A DNA stretch of 64,000 nt from an uncultured Bifidobacterium sp. (GTDB lineage: Bacteria; Actinomycetota; Actinomycetes; Actinomycetales; Bifidobacteriaceae), in NCBI RefSeq assembly GCF_959020145.1, contig NZ_CAUEQY010000003.1, forward strand, positions 84,264-148,263. The letters run 5' to 3'. The notes under the pieces were generated by a model, which saw only the letters and a list, made by a program, of their open reading frames with translations, made no database searches and was not told the origin of the DNA. The position numbers and the translations under genes are program-made. How positions within the stretch are numbered: the stretch's first letter is position 1; every line of letters begins with the position of its first letter. Below are positions 37,531 to 46,736 of this stretch, one piece after another.

Positions 37531-37544
37531 ACGGTTGCAACCGT
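37531..37544. promoter_or_regulatory. Palindrome upstream of the DUF3710-DUF3159 operon
   Basis: ACGGTTGCAACCGT is a perfect 14-bp inverted repeat 19-32 bases before the DUF3710 start codon. It could be an operator or the base of a leader hairpin; no matching regulator is known to me. Confidence 0.35.
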
Positions 37545-37633
37545 GACTAGCCTAGCACCCATGCTTAATACGGGCTGGGAATCGGAGTGTGTCTCCCGTT
37601 GCCCGGCATTGGCCGGATGACGGCCGCAAAAAC

Positions 37634-38494
37634 TCACACGTCGTAGGTGATGCTCAGCGGCGCATGATCCGACCATCGCAGGTCGTAGGTCGGAGCTTTG
37701 TCGATGACGAATCCGCGGGCCGTTTCGGCGAGTTCGGGTGTGGCGAACTGGTAGTCGATCCTCCAGCCGACGTTGTTGTCGAAGGCGCGGCCCCGCTGGC
37801 TCCACCAGGTGTACGGTCCTTGGATGTCTCCGCACAGGGAACGCATCACATCCACGAATTCCAACTCCCCCAGCCATTTGTCCACGTAGGCGCGTTCCTC
37901 GGGCAGGAAGCCGGCGTGCTTCTCGTTGGCTTTCGCGTTCTTGATGTCGAGCGGCGTGTGCGCGATGTTGAAATCGCCGCACAATACCGCCTGCTTGCCG
38001 CCGTGCGCCGCTTCATCGCGCAGTTGTCCCATACGTACCAGCATGGTGTCGAGGAAACGGTATTTCTGCTTCATTTTCTCCGGATCGTCGGTGTTGCCGG
38101 CGTGCACGTACACGCATACGACAGTGACGGTGTAGCCTTGCGGGGTCTTCACATCCGCTTCGATCCAACGACCGGAATCGACGTCCTCGGCAAGTCCCGG
38201 CAGTCCGTAGCGTTTGTCGATGACGGGCAGCGCGGAGAGCAGACCGACGCCGGCGCGTCCCTTGATACGGCAGATCTCGTTCATGCGATCAAGCCCGCTT
38301 TGGTCGGCGATGCGTCCGGCGGTCGCGTATTCGAAGCCGAATTCGTCGAAGATGGGGTCGATTTCGTTTTGCGGGGCGCGTACTTCCTGCATGCACCACA
38401 CGTCCGGCGTGTTCTTCGCGGCCCATTGCTCAATGCCTTTGCGTTTCGCCGCGCGGATTCCATTCACATTCGATGTCGTGATTGTGATCGTCAT
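37634..38494 (-). CDS. xthA: Exodeoxyribonuclease III / AP endonuclease
   Basis: 286 residues of the EEP fold, acting in base excision repair by cutting at abasic sites and removing 3' blocking groups. Active-site landmarks are ITTSNVNGIRAA (Asn9 region), MQEVRAP (metal-binding Glu), GDFNIAHTPLDI and the terminal DLRWSDHAPL (Asp-His pair); WRIDYQFAT is the Asp-containing substrate loop. The start is ATG 38494. It is a single gene between the DUF3710 operon and the Opp operon. Confidence 0.94.
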   Translation of the reverse strand: MTITITTSNVNGIRAAKRKGIEQWAAKNTPDVWCMQEVRAPQNEIDPIFDEFGFEYATAGRIADQSGLDRMNEICRIKGRAGVGLLSALPVIDKRYGLPGLAEDVDSGRWIEADVKTPQGYTVTVVCVYVHAGNTDDPEKMKQKYRFLDTMLVRMGQLRDEAAHGGKQAVLCGDFNIAHTPLDIKNAKANEKHAGFLPEERAYVDKWLGELEFVDVMRSLCGDIQGPYTWWSQRGRAFDNNVGWRIDYQFATPELAETARGFVIDKAPTYDLRWSDHAPLSITYDV

Positions 38495-38521
38495 AGCGCC
38501 TTAGCCTAGCCGGAATACAAG

Positions 38522-38550
38522 AAAACCTCCCTTGTGGGAAGGGAGGTTTT
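38522..38550 (-). terminator. Terminator of the Opp operon
   Basis: A perfect 12-bp stem, AAAACCTCCCTT / AAGGGAGGTTTT, has a 5-base loop and T residues following on the minus strand. It lies 18 bases after the stop of the fused ATPase gene. Confidence 0.85.
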
Positions 38551-38567
38551 CCAGATGGCTGACGCGA

Positions 38568-40577
38568 TCAGTCGAGTCCGAGCTGCAGCTTGCCGCCCGG
38601 GATGGCGTCCAGCAGGTCGCGGGTGTACTGCTTCTTCGGATGGTCGAAGACCTCGTCGGTGGTGGCATGCTCCACCAGCTTGCCGTGCTGCATCACCACG
38701 ACCTCATCGGCGATCTGACGCACCACCGCCAGATCATGGGTGATGAACAGGTAGCTCAGTCCCTTTTCCGCCTGCAGGTCGTTGAGCAGGCGAAGCACCT
38801 GGTCCTGCACCAGCACGTCCAATGCGGAGACGGCCTCGTCGCAGACGATCACATCCGGATCGAGGGCCATGGCGCGCGCGATGGCGATGCGCTGCCTTTG
38901 GCCGCCGGAAAGCTCGTTCGGATAACGGCTCATCACCGATTCCGGCAATTCCACCATGTCGATGAGCTCGCGCACACGCTTGGCACGGCTCTTCTTGTCT
39001 CCGATGCCGTGGATGCGCAGCGGCTCCTCGATGGACCGGTAGATGGAGTACATGGGGTCGAGCGATCCGTACGGGTTCTGGAACACCGGCTGCACATGAC
39101 GTCGGAAGTCAAGCAACTCCTTGCCCTTGAATCCGGAGATGTCTTTGCCATCGTAGGTGACGGTGCCGGCGGTCGGCTCAAGCAGTTTCAGCACCATGTT
39201 GGCCACGGTGGATTTGCCGGAACCGGATTCGCCGACGATGGCCAATGTGGTGCCCTTCTTGATGGAGAAGCTCACATCGTCGACCGCCTTGAACATCTCC
39301 TTCTTGCGCGGCAGTTTGAATTCCTTGGTCAGGTGATCCACCGTGATGATGGCTTCGCCCTTCTTCAGGGAATCCTCGTTCACCGCGTGCTCCATGACCG
39401 CGGTGGCGTCGCCGCCATGTTCCTTGACGGAGATGATGCGCTGCGATGCCAAGGACGGCGCAGCGGCGACCAAACGCTTGGTGTACGGATGCTGCGGATG
39501 CTGCAGCACTTCCAGTGAAGGACCGGATTCCACGACCTGGCCCTTGTACATGACCACGATATGCTGGGCGCGTTCCGCGGCCAGACCGAGATCGTGGGTG
39601 ATGAACAGCACCGCGGTTCCCAGGGAATCGGTCAGCATGTGCAGATGGTCGAGGATCTTCTTCTGCACGGTCACGTCAAGCGCGGAGGTCGGCTCGTCGG
39701 CGATGAGCAGTTCCGGACGGCAGGCCAGACCGATGGCGATCAGCGCACGCTGACGCATGCCGCCGGAGAATTCGTGCGGGAACTGGCGGGCACGGGTGGC
39801 GGCGTCAGGCAGACCGGCCTCGGACAGCAGACCGGCGATGCGGTCGTCCATGGTGGAGCCGACCACATACTTCTTGGCGATGTACCATGCGTCATCGTCC
39901 TTCACCCCGGCTTCAATCAGGCCATCGGCCACACGCCAGCGGGTTTCGGATCCCGGAACCCATTCCTCGGCGAACCGGGCCATGATCTTGTCAAGCTCGT
40001 CACCGCTCTTGCCGATCTTGACAAGAGCCTCCTTGGCCGCGGCGATCAGATCAGGCAGTTCCTTGGAACCAAGGAAGGTCTCATCGTCATTGCCCTTGAG
40101 CTCCACTTCGTCACCGGCCAGGGCCTTGGCGAATTCGGAACGCTTTTCGTGGTCGATGTCCATGTTGTTGGCCACCAACGCTTCCTTGACCTGGGTGCCG
40201 ATGCGCCACACCGGGTTCAGGTTGCTCATCGGATCCTGCGGGACAAGACCCATCTTGCTACCACGGAGCTTGTCGAAATCCTTCTGCTTGAAGCCGGAGA
40301 TCTCCTGGCCATCAAGCTTGATGGAGCCGCCGACCACATGGCCGGTTCCCGGAAGCAGGCCAAGCACGGCCATGGCGGAAGTGGATTTGCCGGAACCGGA
40401 TTCGCCGACGATGGCCACCCACTGGCCGGGATACACGCTGAAGGACGAGTTGCGCACGGCATGCACGGCCTTGCCTTCATCGGTGGTGAAGTCGACCTGG
40501 AGGTTCTTGACCTCCAACAGCGGCCCGTGGGCGCGCTGCATGGCCTCGAGGTTGTTCTCGGTATTCATTTCAGTCAT
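38568..40577 (-). CDS. Oligopeptide ABC transporter, fused OppD-OppF ATPase
   Basis: 669 residues carrying two ATPase domains. The first (about 15-345) has Walker A GESGSGKSTSAM, signature FSGGMRQRALIA and Walker B LLIADEPTSALD. The second (about 375-660) has GESGSGKSTVANM, LSGGQRQRIAIARAMA and VIVCDEAVSALD. Between Q-loop and signature of the first half there is an insertion of about 95 charged residues (DIDHEKRSEFAKALAGDEVE to VVGSTMDDRIAG) not found in normal OppD. ATG 40577 has AAGGG upstream. It is the last gene of an operon with permeases and a binding lipoprotein upstream. Confidence 0.94.
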   Translation of the reverse strand: MTEMNTENNLEAMQRAHGPLLEVKNLQVDFTTDEGKAVHAVRNSSFSVYPGQWVAIVGESGSGKSTSAMAVLGLLPGTGHVVGGSIKLDGQEISGFKQKDFDKLRGSKMGLVPQDPMSNLNPVWRIGTQVKEALVANNMDIDHEKRSEFAKALAGDEVELKGNDDETFLGSKELPDLIAAAKEALVKIGKSGDELDKIMARFAEEWVPGSETRWRVADGLIEAGVKDDDAWYIAKKYVVGSTMDDRIAGLLSEAGLPDAATRARQFPHEFSGGMRQRALIAIGLACRPELLIADEPTSALDVTVQKKILDHLHMLTDSLGTAVLFITHDLGLAAERAQHIVVMYKGQVVESGPSLEVLQHPQHPYTKRLVAAAPSLASQRIISVKEHGGDATAVMEHAVNEDSLKKGEAIITVDHLTKEFKLPRKKEMFKAVDDVSFSIKKGTTLAIVGESGSGKSTVANMVLKLLEPTAGTVTYDGKDISGFKGKELLDFRRHVQPVFQNPYGSLDPMYSIYRSIEEPLRIHGIGDKKSRAKRVRELIDMVELPESVMSRYPNELSGGQRQRIAIARAMALDPDVIVCDEAVSALDVLVQDQVLRLLNDLQAEKGLSYLFITHDLAVVRQIADEVVVMQHGKLVEHATTDEVFDHPKKQYTRDLLDAIPGGKLQLGLD

Positions 40578-40598
40578 CGAATATCCCTTCACTTACAC

Positions 40599-41567
40599 TC
40601 AGGCCGTACGGCTCTTCGGATCGAGCGCGTCCTTGACGGCGTCGCCCATCATGATGAATGCCAGCACGGTGATGGCCAGCGCGGCGGACGGGTAGAACAG
40701 CACCATCGGGTCAGTACGCAGGATGGACTGCGCGTTGGAGATGTCTCCGCCCCAGCTGACCGTGGTGGTGGGCAGGCCGACGCCCAGGAAGCTCAGCGTG
40801 GCCTCGAGCACGATGTAGGTGGCCAGCGAGGTGGTGCCGACCACGATGATCGGAGCCAGCGAATTCGGCAGGATGTGGCGGAACAGGTTGCGGATCGGGG
40901 TGGATCCCAGAGCGGTGGACGCCGTGTTGAATTCAAGGTTCTTGGCTTCCATCACAGCACCTCGCGCGATTCGTGCCACGGAGGTCCAGCCGAACAGCGT
41001 CATCACCAGAATGATCTTCCAGATGGAGCTGCTCGTTTTGAACATCTGGAGCACCACGATGGCGCCAAGCAGAATCGGCAGCGCGAGGAAGATATCGGTC
41101 AGTCGGCTCAGCACGGCGTCGACCCATCCTCCGAAGAAGCCGGCGATTGCGCCGATCAGCGTTCCGAGCAGCACCACCAGCAGTGTGGCGAACACGCCGA
41201 CGCTCAGCGAGGTGCGGGTGCCGTAGACCACACGGGAGTATACGTCGCAACCTTGCAGGTCGAAGCCGAACGGATGGCCTGAGGAAGCCGGCTCAAGGGA
41301 ATTGTCGAGCGTGCAGTAGTTCGGGTTCTGCTTGGTCAACACGCTCGGGAACAGCGCCACGAACACGATGAAGATGATCAGCAGTCCGGAGATGATGAAC
41401 AGCGGGTTCTTACGCAGGGTTCGCCATGCGTCGGCCCACATGTTCGAAGCCGGTGCGGATTCGTCCATCGAGTCGACGGCCTTCAGGGGCGTCTCATCGA
41501 GCGGTGCCACATAGCGTTCCTGTCCCGGAAGCACGGTGGAAGGATTGGTCTCATTCATTTCGGTCAT
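40599..41567 (-). CDS. oppC: Oligopeptide ABC transporter permease (OppC type)
   Basis: 322 residues. An N-terminal OppC_N segment (NMWADAWRTLRKNPLFIISGLLIIF) is followed by a periplasmic loop and five membrane segments of the BPD_transp_1 domain, with the ATPase-coupling EAA loop around VMEAKNLEFNTASTALGSTPIRNLFRHILPN. ATG 41567 has GGGAGGG nearby. It lies between the OppB gene and the fused ATPase. Confidence 0.93.
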   Translation of the reverse strand: MTEMNETNPSTVLPGQERYVAPLDETPLKAVDSMDESAPASNMWADAWRTLRKNPLFIISGLLIIFIVFVALFPSVLTKQNPNYCTLDNSLEPASSGHPFGFDLQGCDVYSRVVYGTRTSLSVGVFATLLVVLLGTLIGAIAGFFGGWVDAVLSRLTDIFLALPILLGAIVVLQMFKTSSSIWKIILVMTLFGWTSVARIARGAVMEAKNLEFNTASTALGSTPIRNLFRHILPNSLAPIIVVGTTSLATYIVLEATLSFLGVGLPTTTVSWGGDISNAQSILRTDPMVLFYPSAALAITVLAFIMMGDAVKDALDPKSRTA

Positions 41568-41587
41568 TTCTTGTTCCCTCCCTCGAC

Positions 41588-42514
41588 TCACGCGTAACGG
41601 ATTCGCGGATCAAGCGCGGCGTACAGCATGTCGACCAGCAGATTGCAAACCACGAAGATCAGCATGAGCAGCGTCACGATGGACACCACCAGGTTGCCTT
41701 CTCCCTTGAGGATGCTCTGATAGGTCAGGTAGCCGATGCCATGCACGTTGAAGATGGTTTCGGAGATCATCGCGCCGCCCATCAGTGCGCCAAGATCCTG
41801 GCCCAGATAGGTGACGACGGGGATCATGGAGTTGCGCAGCACGTGGCGCAGCATGACGGATTTGTTGTCCATGCCCTTGGCGCGCGCGGTGCGCACATAG
41901 TCGAGGGCGATGTTGGACGAAATCTCCGTACGGCTCAGACGGATGATGTACGCCATCGATACCGAGCCAAGCACCATGGCCGGCATCAGCAGATCAAGGA
42001 ATCCTGGATTCGCTCCGGCGGTGACCGGCAGCAGATGCCACTTCACACCGAGGAAGTACTGGCAGAGGAAGCCGGTGACGAAGGTCGGCACGGAGATGAG
42101 CAGCAGGGAGAAGATCAGGATGACGGTATCGCACCACTTGCCCTTCTTCAGGCCGGAGATCACACCGAAGATCACGCCGAAAACCGCTTCGAACACGAAG
42201 GCCATCAGGGCGAGCTTGATGGTCACGGGGAAGGCGCGGCCGATCACGTCGATGACAAGCTGTCCGGAGAAGGTCTTGCCGAAGTCGAGGGTCAGCGCGT
42301 TCTTCAGGAACAGCAGATACTGGACGATGAACGGCTTGTCCAGATTGTATTCGGCACGGATCTGGGCCGCGACCGCTTCGTTGACCGGCTTGTCGCCGAA
42401 CATCGCCTTGACCGGCTCGCCCGGCAACGCGAACACCAGGGCATACACCAGAAGCGTCGTGCCGAGAACCACAGGGATCATCTGCAGAATGCGTCGCAGA
42501 AGATACTTGCCCAT
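41588..42514 (-). CDS. oppB: Oligopeptide ABC transporter permease (OppB type)
   Basis: 308 residues with six membrane segments. The start MGKYLLRRILQMIPVVLGTTLLVYALVFALPGEP and the EAA loop YVRTARAKGMDNKSVMLRHVLRNSMIPVVTYLG are typical of OppB/DppB. AAGGAG precedes ATG 42514. It pairs with the OppC gene 20 bases downstream. Confidence 0.93.
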   Translation of the reverse strand: MGKYLLRRILQMIPVVLGTTLLVYALVFALPGEPVKAMFGDKPVNEAVAAQIRAEYNLDKPFIVQYLLFLKNALTLDFGKTFSGQLVIDVIGRAFPVTIKLALMAFVFEAVFGVIFGVISGLKKGKWCDTVILIFSLLLISVPTFVTGFLCQYFLGVKWHLLPVTAGANPGFLDLLMPAMVLGSVSMAYIIRLSRTEISSNIALDYVRTARAKGMDNKSVMLRHVLRNSMIPVVTYLGQDLGALMGGAMISETIFNVHGIGYLTYQSILKGEGNLVVSIVTLLMLIFVVCNLLVDMLYAALDPRIRYA

Positions 42515-42769
42515 TGGTTTCTCCTTTTGATTACTCACTCGTTCGCCAGCCGTTTGCGGCTTCGTCCCCTACGCTCACGCGTATAGGACATGAGGCCCGG
42601 GGCGGCCGGCGCTTGCCCCGTTACGTATCAGTGATACTGCACCACAGTGCTTTATATTGCAGTTTCATGAAAGACAGCTGAAAATATACCCCACGCGCGG
42701 ACATCTTCTGTTGATGTCGCATGTCCAGCCGTCATGGACCTCCGATGGAAGCCCCGTTTATTACGCGGA
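42515..42769. other. Intergenic stretch between the binding-lipoprotein terminator and oppB; no gene seen
   Basis: This is most of a 327-base gap. I see no tRNA, repeat or convincing ORF. It probably carries a second Opp promoter, since the terminator at 42770-42805 separates the lipoprotein gene from the permeases and may act as a partial terminator that sets a high ratio of binding protein to permease. Confidence 0.4.
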
Positions 42770-42805
42770 AAGGAAGGAACGGATATTCGAATCCGTTCCT
42801 TCCTT
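42770..42805 (-). terminator. Hairpin between the binding lipoprotein and oppB
   Basis: A perfect 15-bp stem, AAGGAAGGAACGGAT / ATCCGTTCCTTCCTT, with a 6-base loop, lies 37 bases after the lipoprotein stop. The trailing sequence is not a long T run, so read-through to the permeases is plausible. Confidence 0.75.
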
Positions 42806-42841
42806 CATGTCGATCCTACGAAATCAAAATCAGAGAACGGC

Positions 42842-44503
42842 TCACTTGCCGGACTTGGTCATGTTCTCGTAGACCGGCAGGTTCTGCCAGTTCATCTCGA
42901 AGCCGGAGACACCGGTCGAGGCCACACCATAGGCATTGGCGTAGTACAGCGGAACGGCCGGCAGGTCGTTGAGCAGCACTTCCTGTGCCTGCTGGTACAG
43001 CTTGTTGGCGTCTGCGACGGACTTGGAGGCAGCGGCCTTGTCGCACAGCGCATCGAACTCCGGGTTCTTGTAGTCGCCATCGTTGGAGCCGTTGCCATCG
43101 GCAGCGGCGGAGGCGAAGTTCTGCACCAGGTAGTTTTCGGCGGACGGGTAATCCGGCTGCCAGCCGCTACGGAACGCGCCGTTCACCTTGCGGTCGGACA
43201 CGGCGGTGCGGAAATCGTTGAAGGTCGGGTACGGGTTGGTGGCGGCCACGCCGGCGCCCAGCACGTTGTTGATGGAGTTGACCACGGCGGTGTAGATGAC
43301 TTCGTGGCCACCATCGGCGTTGTAGGCGAAGGTGAACTTGTCATCGGAGGTCCACGGGCTGATGGCGTTGGCCTTCGCCCACAGTTCCTTGGCCTTCTTC
43401 TCGTTGTACTTCAGGTTGCCGGAGCCCTTGAGGGAATCGGAGTAGCCCGGGGTCAGCGGGGAGGTGAAGTCGGCGGCCGGGGTGCCGGTGCCGTTGAGCA
43501 CCTTCTTGCAGATGTTCTCGCGGTTGATGGCCATGGAGACGGCCTGGCGACGCAGGGTGCCTTCCTCGGTGTCGGCTTCGAAGTGCTTCAGCTTGGCCGG
43601 GATGGTGAACTGCTGGATGACGGAGCCGGCCTTGTTGTAGGCCTGTACGGTGGAGTCCTTCTGGAAGGTCTTGGTGGCGGAGGCCGGGACGGACTCCATC
43701 ACGTCGAGGGAACCGGACTGGATGTCGGCGTAGGCGGCCTCATCCTTGGTGTAGACCTTGAAGGTCACGCCGTCGTTCTTGGCGACGCGGTTGCCCTTGT
43801 AGTCGGGGTTCTTCACCAGCACGATCTGGTTGTCGTGGTCCCAGGACTGGAACTTGTACGGGCCGTTGCCGACCGGCTTCTCGCCGAAGGCCTTCGGATC
43901 CTTGAAGAAGGATTCCGGCAACGGAGCGAATGCGGTGTAGCCGACCTTGATGGCGAACACGGAGTCGGAACGGTTCAGGTCGACGGTGAATTCATGGTCG
44001 TTGACGACCTTCAGGCCCTCGAGCTGTTCGTCGCCCTTGAGCTTGTCTCCATCCTGGAGCTTGTCGTAGCCCTTGATGGTGGAGAAGAAGGAGGAGCCGA
44101 GCTGTGCGTTCTTGGCGTTGGCCGTGTAGCTCCATGCCTTGGTGAAGGATTCGGCGGTCACCGGGGTGCCGTCGGTGAACTTCCAACCATCCTTGAGCTT
44201 GATGGTGTACTGGGTGGCGTCATCGTTGGACTTGATGGACTCCGCCACTTCGTTGGAGGCGTTGCCCTTGGCGTCGAAGGAAATCAGACGTGCGAACAGC
44301 AGGTCGAGCGGCTTGCCGCCGCCGGTCTCGTTGCAGTCGCCTGGGATGAGCGGGTTCTGCGGTTCGGAATTGTATGCGGTGATGACGTTGGAACCCTTGT
44401 CAGCGGTGGAGTCACCGTTGGAAGAGCCGCAACCGCTGAGCAGCATGCCGAATGCGCATGCGGCCGCAGCGAAAGCCAGAGCTTTCTTCTTCATGGAATT
44501 CAT
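42842..44503 (-). CDS. oppA: Oligopeptide-binding lipoprotein (OppA/DppA family)
   Basis: 553 residues. A signal peptide with lipobox LSGC (MKKKALAFAAAACAFGMLLSGCGSS) is followed by an SBP_bac_5 fold: GWKFTDGTPVTAESFTKAWSYTANAKN, GNGPYKFQSWDHDNQIVLVKNPDYKG and RRQAVSMAINRENIC. It binds peptides outside the membrane for the OppBC permease. AAGGAG precedes ATG 44503. First gene of the import operon. Confidence 0.94.
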   Translation of the reverse strand: MNSMKKKALAFAAAACAFGMLLSGCGSSNGDSTADKGSNVITAYNSEPQNPLIPGDCNETGGGKPLDLLFARLISFDAKGNASNEVAESIKSNDDATQYTIKLKDGWKFTDGTPVTAESFTKAWSYTANAKNAQLGSSFFSTIKGYDKLQDGDKLKGDEQLEGLKVVNDHEFTVDLNRSDSVFAIKVGYTAFAPLPESFFKDPKAFGEKPVGNGPYKFQSWDHDNQIVLVKNPDYKGNRVAKNDGVTFKVYTKDEAAYADIQSGSLDVMESVPASATKTFQKDSTVQAYNKAGSVIQQFTIPAKLKHFEADTEEGTLRRQAVSMAINRENICKKVLNGTGTPAADFTSPLTPGYSDSLKGSGNLKYNEKKAKELWAKANAISPWTSDDKFTFAYNADGGHEVIYTAVVNSINNVLGAGVAATNPYPTFNDFRTAVSDRKVNGAFRSGWQPDYPSAENYLVQNFASAAADGNGSNDGDYKNPEFDALCDKAAASKSVADANKLYQQAQEVLLNDLPAVPLYYANAYGVASTGVSGFEMNWQNLPVYENMTKSGK

Positions 44504-44797
44504 ATTCTCCTTATCCATTATTTCCAGAGCCGTAAGACCCTGTTCAAAAAGAAGGCGGGCGTCAATACCGTGGCATCAACGTCCGTCTTCGTTCTGATGG
44601 TGGGTTCATTATCACTCGATTGAGGGACAACCGCTCCATATCCGAGGGAGGCCCACGCAAAATAGTCAAATCAAAAACTCATCATCTGATAAAACAATCC
44701 GTTTTTCCCGCTTATCGCCGGAACAACTTATCCGCATCGTGCGTATGGACGGACGCGGACATATCCGTTCGCTGTCAGCGTACTTTGCCAATCCGCG
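44504..44797. other. Intergenic promoter region upstream of oppA
   Basis: 294 bases between the opp operon and xerC, both on the minus strand. It is AT-rich relative to its surroundings (44650-44720), as expected for a promoter. No operator palindrome, RNA gene or ORF is evident. Confidence 0.4.
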
Positions 44798-45724
44798 TCA
44801 CGCCCGTGGAAACGCCTGCCCGTATCGTGCCTTCAACTGTTCGATGGACACGTGTGTGTAACGCTGCGTGGTCTTCAGCGAGGAATGCCCCAGCATCTCC
44901 TGCACCTCACGCAGGTCCGCTCCCCCGTCGAGCATATGGGTCGCCGCACTGTGGCGCAACGCATGCGGACTGATGTCAGGCACGCCGGCCTCCCGTGCCC
45001 GGTCGTGCACCACCTTGCGCACCATACGTTGACCGATCCGCCCGCCCTGCGATCCCAAAAAGAACGCGTCGTCCGACATGTCACCGCATAGTACGGGACG
45101 GCCATGTTCCAGCCAATCGCGCAAGGCCTTGTCGGCTGGTGCGCCGAATGGCATGACACGCTGCTTGTCGCCTTTGCCGGTCACTTTCACCGTGCGGTTG
45201 CCGAATGTCACGTCGGCCACGTCGAGTCCGACCAGTTCCGCCACACGCATGCCGGTGGCATAGAGCAGTTCCAGCATGGCCGCGTCACGCAGCGCGATCG
45301 CCTGTTTTTTCATATTCGGTTCCTGCGATCGCGCCTCCATGCCGTCCTCATCAACGCGGTCCATCAGCTGCTGCGCCTGCGTTTCGTTCAATACCGCCGG
45401 CAGCGTATCGGGGATTTTCGGCGTCTGCAACGAAGCCGCCGGGTTGGCGGACGCCATGTCATGGTCGTACGCCCATGCGAAGAATCCACGCACGGCGACG
45501 GTTTTGCGCGCCATGCTGCTGCGTGCGTGATTTTTGGACGATTTGGCCATCCACAGGCGCAAATCCTCGATGGTCACCTCATTCAGATCCACGCAACCCT
45601 GTTTCCGCAACGCCACCAAGCATTCCTCGACATCGCTGCGGTACGCCCTGCGGGTGTTTGCGCTCAACCCTCGGTTGGCTTTCAGATAGGCGTCGAATCC
45701 GTCCAACGCATCATCGAAACACAT
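44798..45724 (-). CDS. xerC: Tyrosine recombinase XerC
   Basis: 308 residues. A SAM-like N-terminal domain (MCFDDALDGFDAYLKANRGLSANTRRAYRSDV) precedes a catalytic domain with Arg in TGMRVAEL, Lys in GKGDKQRVMPF, HALRHSAATHML (His-x-x-Arg), GHSSLKTTQRYTHV (His) and Tyr as nucleophile. It resolves chromosome dimers at dif together with XerD (58185) and FtsK (3748). ATG 45724 has AAGGTGG upstream. No phage genes or attachment repeats surround it, so it is a housekeeping enzyme and not an integrase. Confidence 0.87.
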   Translation of the reverse strand: MCFDDALDGFDAYLKANRGLSANTRRAYRSDVEECLVALRKQGCVDLNEVTIEDLRLWMAKSSKNHARSSMARKTVAVRGFFAWAYDHDMASANPAASLQTPKIPDTLPAVLNETQAQQLMDRVDEDGMEARSQEPNMKKQAIALRDAAMLELLYATGMRVAELVGLDVADVTFGNRTVKVTGKGDKQRVMPFGAPADKALRDWLEHGRPVLCGDMSDDAFFLGSQGGRIGQRMVRKVVHDRAREAGVPDISPHALRHSAATHMLDGGADLREVQEMLGHSSLKTTQRYTHVSIEQLKARYGQAFPRA

Positions 45725-45890
45725 GCAAACCACCTTCCGCTTCGTCTGAAATGAACAGACACCACGCAGACACCGTATAAATGCCATTCCGCAGCGCGAT
45801 CGAATGTCATCTCACGCGATGGCACGATTCCATTATGTCCCCATACCGATAGACTGATGACGATTAGGCATCTTACGAACAGGCGGTATT

Positions 45891-46736
45891 ATGACTCGTC
45901 ATTCCATTCATGACGTACAGCATCCGACAGCCGAAAACCCCGATGATGGGATTGTGGCCCGCGCCATCGACCTGACCAAGGTCTACGGCTCAAAAGACAA
46001 CGAAGTGATGGCGTTGGATCATGTGAATGTGGAATTCAAGCGCGGTGAAATGACCGCCATCATGGGCCCTTCCGGTTCCGGCAAGTCCACGCTCATGCAT
46101 TGCATGGCCGGGCTCGACACCCCTTCGTCCGGCAAGGTGATCGTGGAGGGACTCGAGGTCTCCTCCATGAACCAGAAGCAGTTGACGGACCTGCGCCGCG
46201 AACAGATCGGGTTCATTTTCCAGTCGTTCAATCTGGTGCCGACGCTGTCCGCCGAGGAGAACATCCTGCTGCCGTTGCAGATAGCGAAACGTACGATCGA
46301 CCGCGACTGGTTCAACCAAGTGGTCAAGGTGGTCGGTCTGGAGAAGCGGCTCACGCACCGTCCAAGCCAGCTGTCCGGCGGCCAGCAGCAGCGCGTGGCC
46401 TGCGCCCGCGCCATCATGGCACGACCGTCCGTGATCTTCGCCGACGAGCCGACCGGCAACCTCGACTCGCGCTCCAGCCGTGAAGTGCTTGGCTTCCTGC
46501 GTGATTCGGTACGCGACTACGGCCAGTCGATCGTCATGGTCACCCACGATCCGCGTGCGGCCTCCTTCGCGGACCGTGTGCTGGTACTCACCGACGGCAA
46601 CATCACCCGCGACATGCAGCATCCGACGTACAACGAGATTCTTGAGGTGTTCGCCGGCGACGACGACATCGACGATGTTTCCAAGTACGCCGCCTCCACC
46701 GCCGTTCCGACCGTGACGGAGGACTCGCAGGCATGA
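45891..46736 (+). CDS. ABC transporter ATP-binding protein (MacB/LolD type)
   Basis: 281 residues. Walker A GPSGSGKSTLMH, Q-loop FIFQSFNLVPTL, signature LSGGQQQRVACARAI, Walker B VIFADEPTGNLD and H-loop VTHDPRAA. It extends about 50 residues beyond the usual LolD length with an acidic tail. The stop overlaps the permease ATG (ATGA). AGGCGG precedes ATG 45891. Confidence 0.93.
   Translation: MTRHSIHDVQHPTAENPDDGIVARAIDLTKVYGSKDNEVMALDHVNVEFKRGEMTAIMGPSGSGKSTLMHCMAGLDTPSSGKVIVEGLEVSSMNQKQLTDLRREQIGFIFQSFNLVPTLSAEENILLPLQIAKRTIDRDWFNQVVKVVGLEKRLTHRPSQLSGGQQQRVACARAIMARPSVIFADEPTGNLDSRSSREVLGFLRDSVRDYGQSIVMVTHDPRAASFADRVLVLTDGNITRDMQHPTYNEILEVFAGDDDIDDVSKYAASTAVPTVTEDSQA

Noticed and set aside
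42734..44623. A 629-codon plus-strand frame opposite the oligopeptide-binding lipoprotein
   Set aside because: Low-complexity Val/Gly/Leu-rich composition with no family match; the minus strand encodes a clear OppA-type protein.
44798..45724. Tyrosine recombinase as a phage or island integrase
   Set aside because: No attachment repeats, tRNA target or phage genes nearby; sequence and length match housekeeping XerC.
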